Positions 14,720-21,601 of a DNA stretch of 21,601 nucleotides are shown here, one piece after another (position 1 is the first letter of the stretch; each line of letters begins with the position of its first letter). The DNA comes from an uncultured Muribaculaceae bacterium (GTDB lineage: Bacteria > Bacteroidota > Bacteroidia > Bacteroidales > Muribaculaceae): positions 21,531 to 43,131 of the forward strand of contig CAJTQH010000010.1 of the NCBI GenBank assembly GCA_910578305.1, in the 5' to 3' direction. A model generated the notes under the pieces. The model ran no database searches. It was given only the letters and a program-made list of their open reading frames with translations, and was not told the DNA's origin. The position numbers were made by a program, and so were the translations under genes.

Positions 14720-16750
14720 TCACACAAGAAGTATTACAGCTGTGATACCTCCGAGCAAAAGGGCTCCGATAAGATAAACCCACACATACATCTGTATATT
14801 TCCACTCTGCAGACCACGGATAGCAAATGAGGCTTTCTGTGTCATGGATGCGAAAGAGTCCATAGTTCCGTCGATAATGTGACGGTCAAACCATGCTATC
14901 GGACGGCAAATGCCATTGAAAATGATCTTATGTGTGATGAAATAATAAAGTTCGTCCCAATAGAAGCGATGATGTGCCCAACGCCACAATGCAGGCATAG
15001 CATTCTTCAACTTAGCAGGAAGCGGATTTTCCTTACGGTACATCACCGTAGCGATTACTATGGCGATGATAGCGATAGCAAGGCTCACGGCTGCCACGCT
15101 CCAGTCAAAGTGCGCCATGAAATCATAGGGCTCGCCATTCCAGCTCACGAGATTGCCGAAAGGTATGAAACCGGCCACAACAGATATCGCTGCAAGAATG
15201 ATCAGAGGCAAAGTCATAGTCCAGGGCTGATCGTGAGGAGCATGATGGCCTTCACGTACTTTGTGTTCCTTCCACCAGAATATCAGATAATAGAGACGGA
15301 ACATATAGAATGCAGTCAGACCGGCTACAAGCGACATCCAGATGTACACCACAGTGCTGTTGCCCAGACATGAGCTCAAAATTTCATCTTTAGAGAAGAA
15401 ACCTGAGAAGGGTATGATACCGGCGATGGCAAGACAGCCTATAAGGAATGTGATGTGAGTCACAGGCATATACTTTCTCAGACCATGCATCTCGGTATAG
15501 TCGTTAGAGCCAATGGCATGTATCAGAGCACCTGCACCAAGGAACAAGAGAGCCTTGAACATGGCGTGAGTAAACAGATGGAACATCGAAGCCATGTAAC
15601 CAAGACCGTGATGACCGGCCTCACCGGTAGTGGCAACGCCAAGCGACACCATCATAAACGCAATCTGCGAAATGGTAGAGAAAGCAAGCACACGCTTGAT
15701 ATCAATCTGTGCGCAAGCCACCATAGCGGCATACAGCGCGGTAATAGCGCCTACCCATGTCACCACTTCAAGAGCGGCACCACCGTGATCGGCGTTGATG
15801 ATAAACAGCGGGAACAGACGGGCCACAAGATATACACCGGCCACAACCATCGTCGCAGCATGTATAAGAGCCGAAACAGGAGTGGGGCCTTCCATTGCAT
15901 CGGGGAGCCAGATATGAAGCGGCATCATGGCCGACTTACCCATACCTCCCATGAATATGAGCACAAGCGCCCATGTCATGACAGAGCATCCCATAAATCC
16001 GGCGGCTGCCTCATTCTGGAATATATTGAATACGCCTTCAGCAGTGTTGGCACTCACTGAATATACATTTTCAGCACCTGCTACAGCTACTGATGTAAGG
16101 TCGGTGAAGTTGAATGTGCCGGTGTAGAACGACAGCACAAGGATACCGATCAGGAAGCCAAGGTCGGCAAAACGGGTAACAATAAACGCCTTCTTTGAAG
16201 CCGATACAGCCGACGGTTTGGTATAGTAGAATCCAATCAGCAGATATGATGAGGCACCCACAAGCTCCCAGAATATATACATCTGGAATATGTTGGTGGC
16301 TACGACAAGACCGAGCATCGAGAAGCTGAACAGCGACAGGAATGCGTAGAAACGCTGAAAACCTGTCTCCCACACACCATGATGATCGCGCATATAGCCA
16401 TTGCTGTAAAGATGCACCATAAATGATATGGTAGTAATGACTACTAGCATCATTGCCGAAATCGGATCAAGCAGGAATCCGAGACGGATTACAAGATTGT
16501 CGGTAAACTGAAGCCAATCTACATTGAACACCAGATATTGGAGTCGTTGTCCTGCTTCAGAGATAAATTCGGAAGAACCCGAAAAGAAATAAGTAAATGC
16601 AGTAAAATAGGCAAGAATGAGAGTGACACCCATACCTGCAGTGCCTAATATACCGGCCCATTTATGACTCATGAACTTTCCGAGCAAGCCCAGAAAGAGG
16701 AACATAAACAGGGGTATGGCAAGGATTAAAACCGGAATAGTTGCTTCCAT
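14720..16750 (-). CDS. nuoL: NADH-quinone oxidoreductase subunit L (NuoL)
   Basis: A 676-residue protein, the largest antiporter-like subunit, at the far end of the complex I membrane arm and carrying the long lateral helix at its C-terminus. Conserved features are Glu162 in FWELVGASSYLLIGFY (160-175), Lys272 in GGMGKSAMMPLHIWLPDAME (268-287), and the PTPVSALIHAATMV segment (289-302) with the channel His. It is about 60 residues longer than E. coli NuoL; part of this is an extra loop at about 219-252 between membrane helices. It sits 6 nt after nuoK and 48 nt before nuoM. Confidence 0.95.
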   Translation of the reverse strand: MEATIPVLILAIPLFMFLFLGLLGKFMSHKWAGILGTAGMGVTLILAYFTAFTYFFSGSSEFISEAGQRLQYLVFNVDWLQFTDNLVIRLGFLLDPISAMMLVVITTISFMVHLYSNGYMRDHHGVWETGFQRFYAFLSLFSFSMLGLVVATNIFQMYIFWELVGASSYLLIGFYYTKPSAVSASKKAFIVTRFADLGFLIGILVLSFYTGTFNFTDLTSVAVAGAENVYSVSANTAEGVFNIFQNEAAAGFMGCSVMTWALVLIFMGGMGKSAMMPLHIWLPDAMEGPTPVSALIHAATMVVAGVYLVARLFPLFIINADHGGAALEVVTWVGAITALYAAMVACAQIDIKRVLAFSTISQIAFMMVSLGVATTGEAGHHGLGYMASMFHLFTHAMFKALLFLGAGALIHAIGSNDYTEMHGLRKYMPVTHITFLIGCLAIAGIIPFSGFFSKDEILSSCLGNSTVVYIWMSLVAGLTAFYMFRLYYLIFWWKEHKVREGHHAPHDQPWTMTLPLIILAAISVVAGFIPFGNLVSWNGEPYDFMAHFDWSVAAVSLAIAIIAIVIATVMYRKENPLPAKLKNAMPALWRWAHHRFYWDELYYFITHKIIFNGICRPIAWFDRHIIDGTMDSFASMTQKASFAIRGLQSGNIQMYVWVYLIGALLLGGITAVILLV

Positions 16751-16756
16751 AACGCC

Positions 16757-17068
16757 TTAATGTTTCATTTGGGTTAGATGTGCCACATCGATATTCTTTG
16801 CCGCACGGAACACATTTATAATGATGGCTATAGCCAAAGCAGTTTCAGCTGCAGCAATCGCTATAGCAAAGAGCGTGAAAAACATGCCCTCCATCGCCTC
16901 GGGGTAGAGATATCGGTTAAACACTACAAAGTTAATGTCCACAGCATTGAGCATAAGCTCAAGCGAAATCAACATCGCTATCATGTTTTTACGGGTTATG
17001 AATCCGTAAACGCCGCAGCAGAACATGATCAGTGACGGAATGAGATAGTAAATCATTGTGATCTCCAT
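16757..17068 (-). CDS. nuoK: NADH-quinone oxidoreductase subunit K (NuoK)
   Basis: A 103-residue, three-helix membrane subunit of complex I. The two buried glutamates that carry protons are present: Glu37 in ISLELMLNAV (34-43) and Glu75 in AAAETALAIAI (72-82). The start is ambiguous. ATG 17068 gives MEITMIYY…, while the internal ATG at 17056 gives MIYYLIPSL…, closer to the usual family N-terminus and preceded by GGAG seven bases upstream. The nuoJ gene just before ends in tandem TAA stops 6 nt away. Confidence 0.94.
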   Translation of the reverse strand: MEITMIYYLIPSLIMFCCGVYGFITRKNMIAMLISLELMLNAVDINFVVFNRYLYPEAMEGMFFTLFAIAIAAAETALAIAIIINVFRAAKNIDVAHLTQMKH

Positions 17069-17074
17069 AACTTA

Positions 17075-17590
17075 TTATCTTTTACGAGCGACAACCACGC
17101 CACCGATTATACATGCAAGCAACAGCACACTTATAGCCTCGAACGGTAACAGATACTGATACTGTCCGGTACCCATGAGTGCCTTGCCGATTTCTTCCAT
17201 TTTGGGATTAGCCATTTCAGGCATGCTTACCAATGCCTGACCCACACGGTTGAGCAATGCCATGCCAACAACCGTAAATGTGGCCAATGCAGCTACCATT
17301 CCCAGTACACGCTGTTTTGACACCAACCGCTCACTATTGTCGCCGGGGTGCGATGTGAGCAGAATAGAAAACACGAACAGCACCACAATACCACCGGCAT
17401 ATACTGCTATCTGCACCGCACCGAGAAACTCGTAATCGAGCTTGAAATAAAGAGCCGCGGTAGCAAAAAGAGTAAATAGCAGGAATGTGGCCGAACGCAA
17501 GATCTTTCGCGTGGTGACAGTCAGTACCGAGAAAACGATAATCGACAGAGCGATTATCCAATACATAATGATACTTCCTACTGATTCCAT
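17075..17590 (-). CDS. nuoJ: NADH-quinone oxidoreductase subunit J (NuoJ)
   Basis: A 171-residue, five-helix membrane subunit of complex I that helps couple the quinone site to the proton channels. The family signature YEFLGAVQIAVYAGGIVVLF (53-72), which contains the flexible third helix, is intact. A final helix with Glu151 (LPFEAISVLLL) follows a polar loop at about 115-148. The length is normal. It starts 12 nt after the nuoI stop and ends 6 nt before nuoK, fitting tight operon spacing. Confidence 0.94.
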   Translation of the reverse strand: MESVGSIIMYWIIALSIIVFSVLTVTTRKILRSATFLLFTLFATAALYFKLDYEFLGAVQIAVYAGGIVVLFVFSILLTSHPGDNSERLVSKQRVLGMVAALATFTVVGMALLNRVGQALVSMPEMANPKMEEIGKALMGTGQYQYLLPFEAISVLLLACIIGGVVVARKR

Positions 17591-17602
17591 ATTTATGATT
17601 TG

Positions 17603-18202
17603 TTATTTATTATCGGTAGATTCGTCTGTAGCCGAAGCCTGAGCCTCAGCAGCCTTCTTTGCTGCCATAGCAGCTTTTGCAGCGGCTATCTTAGCCTCTT
17701 TTTCTGCCTGTATTTTAGCAAGCTGTTCAGGTGTGGGAGCTGGCTCTTCTTTTTCCGGAAGGTAGTTGAGCTGTTTTACGAGTTTAGCTCGCGTAAACAC
17801 GGCTTGCTCGAAGTCATTTGAAAACTCAAGCGCGTTTTGCGGACAAGAAGACACGCACAACTGACAGAATGTACAGCTGCCGAGGTCATACATATACTTG
17901 TCGAGTTTACGCTTTTTCTTACCGTCAGCGGTATCCACCATCTTTGTCGACAAAGATATGGTGCCGTTGGGGCAATTTCTCTCGCAAATACCGCATGCTA
18001 TACATTTGTGATTGCCGTCAGCGTCATATTTCAGTTCCAATATGGCACGAAATCGGTCAGGCACATGCACAGTGTCGCGGTTTTCAGGATATTTTTCGGT
18101 AATCTTAGGGGTGACAAATTCTTTTCCGGTCACCTGCATACCCTTGATAAGGCTTGCGATACCGGACCCTAAAGATGAAAAATAGTCTTTTACACTACCC
18201 AT
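17603..18202 (-). CDS. nuoI: NADH-quinone oxidoreductase subunit I (NuoI), ferredoxin-like, with Ala/Lys-rich tail
   Basis: A 199-residue iron-sulfur subunit of complex I that carries electrons toward the quinone. Two 4Fe-4S motifs are complete: Cys67/70/73/77 (CIACGICERNCP) and Cys110/113/116/120 (CTFCQLCVSSCP). The N-terminal ~50 residues, including an amphipathic stretch, match other NuoI proteins. Beyond about 152 the protein has a low-complexity tail rich in Ala, Lys and Glu (for example KAAMAAKKAAEAQA), predicted charged and helical, absent from E. coli NuoI. The gene begins 40 nt after the atpG stop with no promoter box or terminator seen between, although nuoH would normally be its upstream neighbour. 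Confidence 0.95.
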   Translation of the reverse strand: MGSVKDYFSSLGSGIASLIKGMQVTGKEFVTPKITEKYPENRDTVHVPDRFRAILELKYDADGNHKCIACGICERNCPNGTISLSTKMVDTADGKKKRKLDKYMYDLGSCTFCQLCVSSCPQNALEFSNDFEQAVFTRAKLVKQLNYLPEKEEPAPTPEQLAKIQAEKEAKIAAAKAAMAAKKAAEAQASATDESTDNK

Positions 18203-18242
18203 AGATCTGATTGATTTTTATTATTGCTTATAGGTTATTTCA

Positions 18243-19124
18243 TTATCTTATCTGACCGCCAAGTATATCAAGAAGCTCGGTGGTGATACTTTGCTGTCGT
18301 AATTTATTATACTCAAGCTGAAGCTGCTCAAGCAGTTTCTTGGCGTTATCATTTGCACTCTGCATCGCCATCACTCTGGCAGCCTGTTCGGACGCACGAT
18401 TTTCAGTAAACACATCCTGCATCACAGCCATAAGAAACATTGGCAGTACTGACTGGAAAATAGTATTGGCATCAGGCTCAAATAAATAAGGATGACTCTG
18501 TTCTGACACTCCATTGTCAGTAAAAGTCTCTTGCACTACCGGCAACAATTGTTCGAACCTCGGACGCTGACGGCTTACACTCTTGAAACCCATATAGAGC
18601 ACATCCACTTTGTCTGTTGCTCCATCAAGAAACTGAGCTTGAAGATGTTCGACAAACATTTTCACACCATCACCACCAGTCTTGGAATCTACACCAGGTT
18701 GAATTTCCATATTCAGACCTGGACCGACAATCTTGGCAACAGCCTTTGCCATCTTACTTCCTACAGGATATACAGTCACTTCAACATCTGCACCATACTT
18801 ACTGCGGTAATCCGAGATATGCTGCAACAACAATTTGAAAATATTGACATTGTATGCTCCACACAGACCGTCATCAGAGCCGAACACAACCACCGACACA
18901 CGCTTCACGTCCCTGCTTTCAAGCAGCGGAGAATAAAATTCCGTATCCGCACTGAGCAGATTGCTTATAATCAGTTCTATCTGATTACGGAACGGGAGCA
19001 GACGCTTCAAAGCCTGCTCGGCCTTGTGCATCTTGGCCGACGAAATCATCTTCATGGCTCCGGTGATCTTTTCTGAAGAAGCCACCGAACCGATACGTCC
19101 TTTTAATTCGCGTAATGTCGCCAT
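18243..19124 (-). CDS. atpG: F1Fo ATP synthase gamma subunit
   Basis: A 293-residue rotor shaft of the F1 head, turning inside the alpha3beta3 ring to couple proton flow to ATP synthesis. The N-terminal helix MATLRELKGRIGSVASSEKI and the C-terminal helix ending QQSITTELLDILGG are typical of the coiled-coil shaft. The Rossmann-like middle has SDDGLCGAYN (83-92) in place of the commoner SDRGLCG. The length is normal. It lies 15 nt after atpA and is the last atp gene of the run, as expected for the Bacteroidetes order b-delta-alpha-gamma, but it is followed directly by nuoI. Confidence 0.95.
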   Translation of the reverse strand: MATLRELKGRIGSVASSEKITGAMKMISSAKMHKAEQALKRLLPFRNQIELIISNLLSADTEFYSPLLESRDVKRVSVVVFGSDDGLCGAYNVNIFKLLLQHISDYRSKYGADVEVTVYPVGSKMAKAVAKIVGPGLNMEIQPGVDSKTGGDGVKMFVEHLQAQFLDGATDKVDVLYMGFKSVSRQRPRFEQLLPVVQETFTDNGVSEQSHPYLFEPDANTIFQSVLPMFLMAVMQDVFTENRASEQAARVMAMQSANDNAKKLLEQLQLEYNKLRQQSITTELLDILGGQIR

Positions 19125-19139
19125 TGCAAGTATATGGTA

Positions 19140-20717
19140 TTACTTATTATATTTACCGGCTATGTCTGCAGCAGCGGCAGTTAGTTTTTCCATCACATCG
19201 TCAGTCAACTGACCCGATTTAATCACATCAAGCACATCTGACTGATGCTTTGCCCGAAGCAATTGCAGGAACAACTCTTCAAATTCTGCCACTTTGTCAA
19301 GCGGCACATTTTCAAGCAGACCTTTGGTTCCGCAATAGATCACGGCAACTTCTTCCTCCACAGTCATAGGATGATATTGTGGCTGAATAAGCAGACGCTC
19401 GTTTTTACGTCCCTTGTCTATCACGCGTGCAGTCACAGCGTCAATATCGCCGCCAAACTTGGTAAACGATTCAAGTTCTCGGAACTGAGCCTGGTCGATC
19501 TTAAGTGTACCGGCCACTTTCTTCATTGACTTGATCTGAGCGTTACCTCCTACACGCGACACCGAGATCCCCACATTAATAGCCGGACGAACCCCTCTGT
19601 TAAACAAGGCTGTCTCAAGAAATATCTGACCGTCTGTGATCGAAATCACATTAGTAGGGATATATGCCGATACGTCACCTGCCTGAGTTTCGATAATCGG
19701 AAGAGCGGTAAGCGATCCACCACCCTTCACTAACGGCTTAAGTGGTTCGGGGAGGTCATTCATTTGAGAAGCCACATCTTGATTGTCTATGATCTTGGCC
19801 GCACGCTCGAGCAAACGCGAATGTAGATAGAAGATATCTCCTGGATATGCCTCACGACCCGACGGACGTTTTAGAATCAGTGAGATCTCACGATATGCAA
19901 CAGCCTGCTTCGAAAGGTCATCGTACACAATAAGTGCGTCACGACCGGTGTCTCGGAAAAACTCGCCGATGGCAACACCGGCAAACGGAGCATAATATCT
20001 CATCGAAGCAGAGTCAGAAGCCGATGCACTCACCACTACAGTATAGTCGAGAGCTCCATTACGGCGCAATGTATCTACAATAGCAGCTACAGACGATGCT
20101 TTCTGACCGATAGCCACATATATGCAATATACAGGCTTACCGTTCTCGAAGTTCTTACGCTGATTTATAATCGTGTCAATGGCTATAGCAGTCTTACCAA
20201 TCTGACGGTCGCCGATGATAAGCTCGCGCTGACCACGGCCGATAGGCACCATGGAGTCGACTGCCTTGATGCCAGTCTGCAGAGGCTGCTTTACCGGCTG
20301 ACGGAAAACAACGCCTGGAGCTTTACGCTCGAGCGGCAGACGCATACGGTCGCCGGCAATAGGGCCGCAGCCGTCAATCGGTTCACCGAGCACATTGATG
20401 ACGCGTCCCAGCAATCCTTCCCCCACGGGTATGGAGGCAATCTCACCGGTGCGCCTAACCGACATGTTTTCGGTAACTTTATCCACATTGTTGAGCAAAA
20501 TGACACCGACATTACTCTCTTCTAGGTTTAGAGCAACACCTTTAACGCCATTTTCGAACTCTACAAGCTCGTTGGCACACACATTGTCAAGGCCATACAC
20601 ATGAGCCACGCCATCGCCAACTTCAAGCACTGTGCCAGTTTCCTCAAACGACACTTTTGAGTTGACATTCTCAAGCTGCTGTTTTAATATTTCAGAAATC
20701 TCGCTGGGATTAATCAT
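19140..20717 (-). CDS. atpA: F1Fo ATP synthase alpha subunit
   Basis: A 525-residue non-catalytic nucleotide-binding subunit of the F1 head. It has an N-terminal β-barrel domain (to about 95), a P-loop at GDRQIGKT (169-176), the family segment around PSGREAYPGDIFYLHSRLLE, and the SVSRVGGNAQIK stretch with the arginine finger that completes the catalytic site on beta. The P-loop has Ile where GDRQTGKT is the usual form, but it still fits GxxxxGKT. The length is somewhat above the ~505-513 of many bacteria. It is flanked by atpH (11 nt) and atpG (15 nt). Confidence 0.96.
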   Translation of the reverse strand: MINPSEISEILKQQLENVNSKVSFEETGTVLEVGDGVAHVYGLDNVCANELVEFENGVKGVALNLEESNVGVILLNNVDKVTENMSVRRTGEIASIPVGEGLLGRVINVLGEPIDGCGPIAGDRMRLPLERKAPGVVFRQPVKQPLQTGIKAVDSMVPIGRGQRELIIGDRQIGKTAIAIDTIINQRKNFENGKPVYCIYVAIGQKASSVAAIVDTLRRNGALDYTVVVSASASDSASMRYYAPFAGVAIGEFFRDTGRDALIVYDDLSKQAVAYREISLILKRPSGREAYPGDIFYLHSRLLERAAKIIDNQDVASQMNDLPEPLKPLVKGGGSLTALPIIETQAGDVSAYIPTNVISITDGQIFLETALFNRGVRPAINVGISVSRVGGNAQIKSMKKVAGTLKIDQAQFRELESFTKFGGDIDAVTARVIDKGRKNERLLIQPQYHPMTVEEEVAVIYCGTKGLLENVPLDKVAEFEELFLQLLRAKHQSDVLDVIKSGQLTDDVMEKLTAAAADIAGKYNK

Positions 20718-20728
20718 CAGGTGTTTCG

Positions 20729-21274
20729 TTATTTCGTTATTAGATTCAAACGCAATTGTTTCAATTCATTACTTATCGAAGCGTCGATACGTTCATTGCC
20801 GACACTTACCGTAAAACCTCCGATCAGGTCAGGATCCACATTCTCAGTGTACTCCATGATACCGCCATTGAGATGACGGCTTATCATTTCACGCAAACGC
20901 AATTGTTCGTCAGCCGACAGTGGAGCAGCGCTCACGATCTTCACTTCATAAATGCGGTTTGACTCACGATACAGCTTTATATAAGCATAAGCTATATCAC
21001 GCGCCATGTCCAAACGGCGGTTCTCAGTGAGAAGTTTCAGATAATCGGCATACACCGTATCCGCCTTTTCAGCACCCGCCGCCGTAGACAACAACTGACA
21101 CTTGTCTGCGACCGCGACATAAGGATTTGCCAATATCTCTTGAAACGCAGGCTGTGCGTCGAAGCTTTTAACAAGGCATTTCATCATGTCATATATCCGG
21201 CTGTCAGTGTTTTTTTCCTGGGCCACCAGATATAAGGCTTTGGCATAGCGTCGTGGTATCAATCCTTCGTTCAT
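20729..21274 (-). CDS. atpH: F1Fo ATP synthase delta subunit
   Basis: A 181-residue protein of the peripheral stalk, holding the F1 head to the b subunits. The N-terminal helical domain opens with RRYAKALYLVAQ (8-19), and LLTENRRLDM lies in the middle. The C-terminal domain has DPDLIGGFTVSVGNERIDAS, then the SNELKQLRLNL helix, all characteristic of delta/OSCP. The length is normal. It lies 12 nt after atpF and 11 nt before atpA. Confidence 0.94.
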   Translation of the reverse strand: MNEGLIPRRYAKALYLVAQEKNTDSRIYDMMKCLVKSFDAQPAFQEILANPYVAVADKCQLLSTAAGAEKADTVYADYLKLLTENRRLDMARDIAYAYIKLYRESNRIYEVKIVSAAPLSADEQLRLREMISRHLNGGIMEYTENVDPDLIGGFTVSVGNERIDASISNELKQLRLNLITK

Positions 21275-21286
21275 TGCGACTTGAGA

Positions 21287-21601
21287 TTAATTTTGTTTCT
21301 CCATTTCATCAAGAAGCGTATTGACCAGTTTGGTCTGCGCTTTCTCATCCTTAAGCTGATTGCGCACCACCTTGGCTGCGATATCAAGAGCAAAAGAGCT
21401 TACTTCGTTGCGGAACTGCATCTGCGCTTCCTTACGTTCCTGCTCTATGGACACCTTGGCGGCATCCATCACCTTTTGAGCCTCGATCTGAGCTGCCGCA
21501 CGTGCTTCTTCGATAATCTTTGTCTTCATCTTATCGGCTTCACGCAGCATATCGGCTTGTTTGGCGCGGGCTTCAGCCATGTACTTTTCTGATTCCTCTC
21601 G
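21287..21601 (-). CDS. atpF: F1Fo ATP synthase b subunit, C-terminal part
   Basis: The frame enters from the right edge (first full codon at 21599-21601, reading REESEKYMAEA…) and ends at 21287, giving 104 residues. The ATG at 21578-21580 is internal, not the start. The segment is a long charged heptad-like helix rich in Ala, Glu, Lys and Gln, the right-handed coiled coil of the stator stalk, ending with LDIAAKVVRNQL then a KLVNTLLDEMEKQ segment as expected for the delta-binding end of b. The N-terminal membrane helix lies outside the window. Position just before atpH supports the call. Confidence 0.93.
   Translation of the reverse strand, partial: REESEKYMAEARAKQADMLREADKMKTKIIEEARAAAQIEAQKVMDAAKVSIEQERKEAQMQFRNEVSSFALDIAAKVVRNQLKDEKAQTKLVNTLLDEMEKQN

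Noticed and set aside
12678..16060. Several open frames of 100-200 codons on the + strand opposite nuoN, nuoM and nuoL
   Set aside because: They are antisense to well-conserved complex I genes, rich in His/Arg/Cys/Ser, without recognisable domains or signals; they are products of the codon bias of the real genes.

Overview
The window looks like chromosomal DNA of a Bacteroidales bacterium, probably from the gut and possibly Muribaculaceae-like; that family placement is an inference. Support comes from Bacteroidetes-type promoters (TAnnTTTG -7 boxes, in one case with a TTTG box 19 nt upstream), A-rich start regions without clear Shine-Dalgarno sequences, a Porin_10-type outer-membrane protein, a carboxypeptidase-regulatory-domain TonB receptor, paired half-size chromate transporters, and the ATP synthase order b-delta-alpha-gamma. 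Nearly everything is conserved core metabolism. I found no phage, insertion sequence, CRISPR array, tRNA or rRNA, and no clearly new multi-gene system.

Layout. 1-234 is the 3' end of htpG (+), followed by a bidirectional terminator. 307-3198 (-) is an envelope pair: a putative porin broken by a +1 frameshift, then a membrane-anchored solute-binding-domain protein whose start overlaps the porin stop. 3241-3410 (-) is a gutted UDP-glucose 6-dehydrogenase gene: its first 13 codons are joined out of frame to its last ~43. 3502-5910 (+) is a TonB-dependent receptor. 6028-7793 (+) is a YihY-family membrane protein with a winged-helix-like tail, then ridA. Its terminator lies inside the convergent folC gene. 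7777-10262 (-) is a compact operon of two half-size chromate transporters and folC. 10445-11314 (+) encodes a lipoprotein with two META/HslJ domains. 11315-11693 is an AT-rich gap with terminators at both ends and one doubtful 55-codon ORF. 11694-18202 (-) is nuoI-J-K-L-M-N and 18243-21601 (-) is atpF(partial)-H-A-G.

How the genes work together. The last 10 kb is an energy-conservation block: four subunits of the F1Fo ATP synthase (peripheral stalk b and delta, catalytic-head alpha, rotor gamma), followed after only 40 nt by the ferredoxin-like and proton-pumping membrane subunits of complex I. No promoter box or terminator is visible between atpG and nuoI, and a strong terminator follows nuoN, so the two sets may share a transcript. 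nuoA-nuoH, including the quinone-site subunit nuoH, are not next to nuoI as they would be in a standard nuo operon.

The most useful observations are the ugd deletion relic, the frameshifted porin, the ridA terminator embedded in folC, and the atp/nuo junction.
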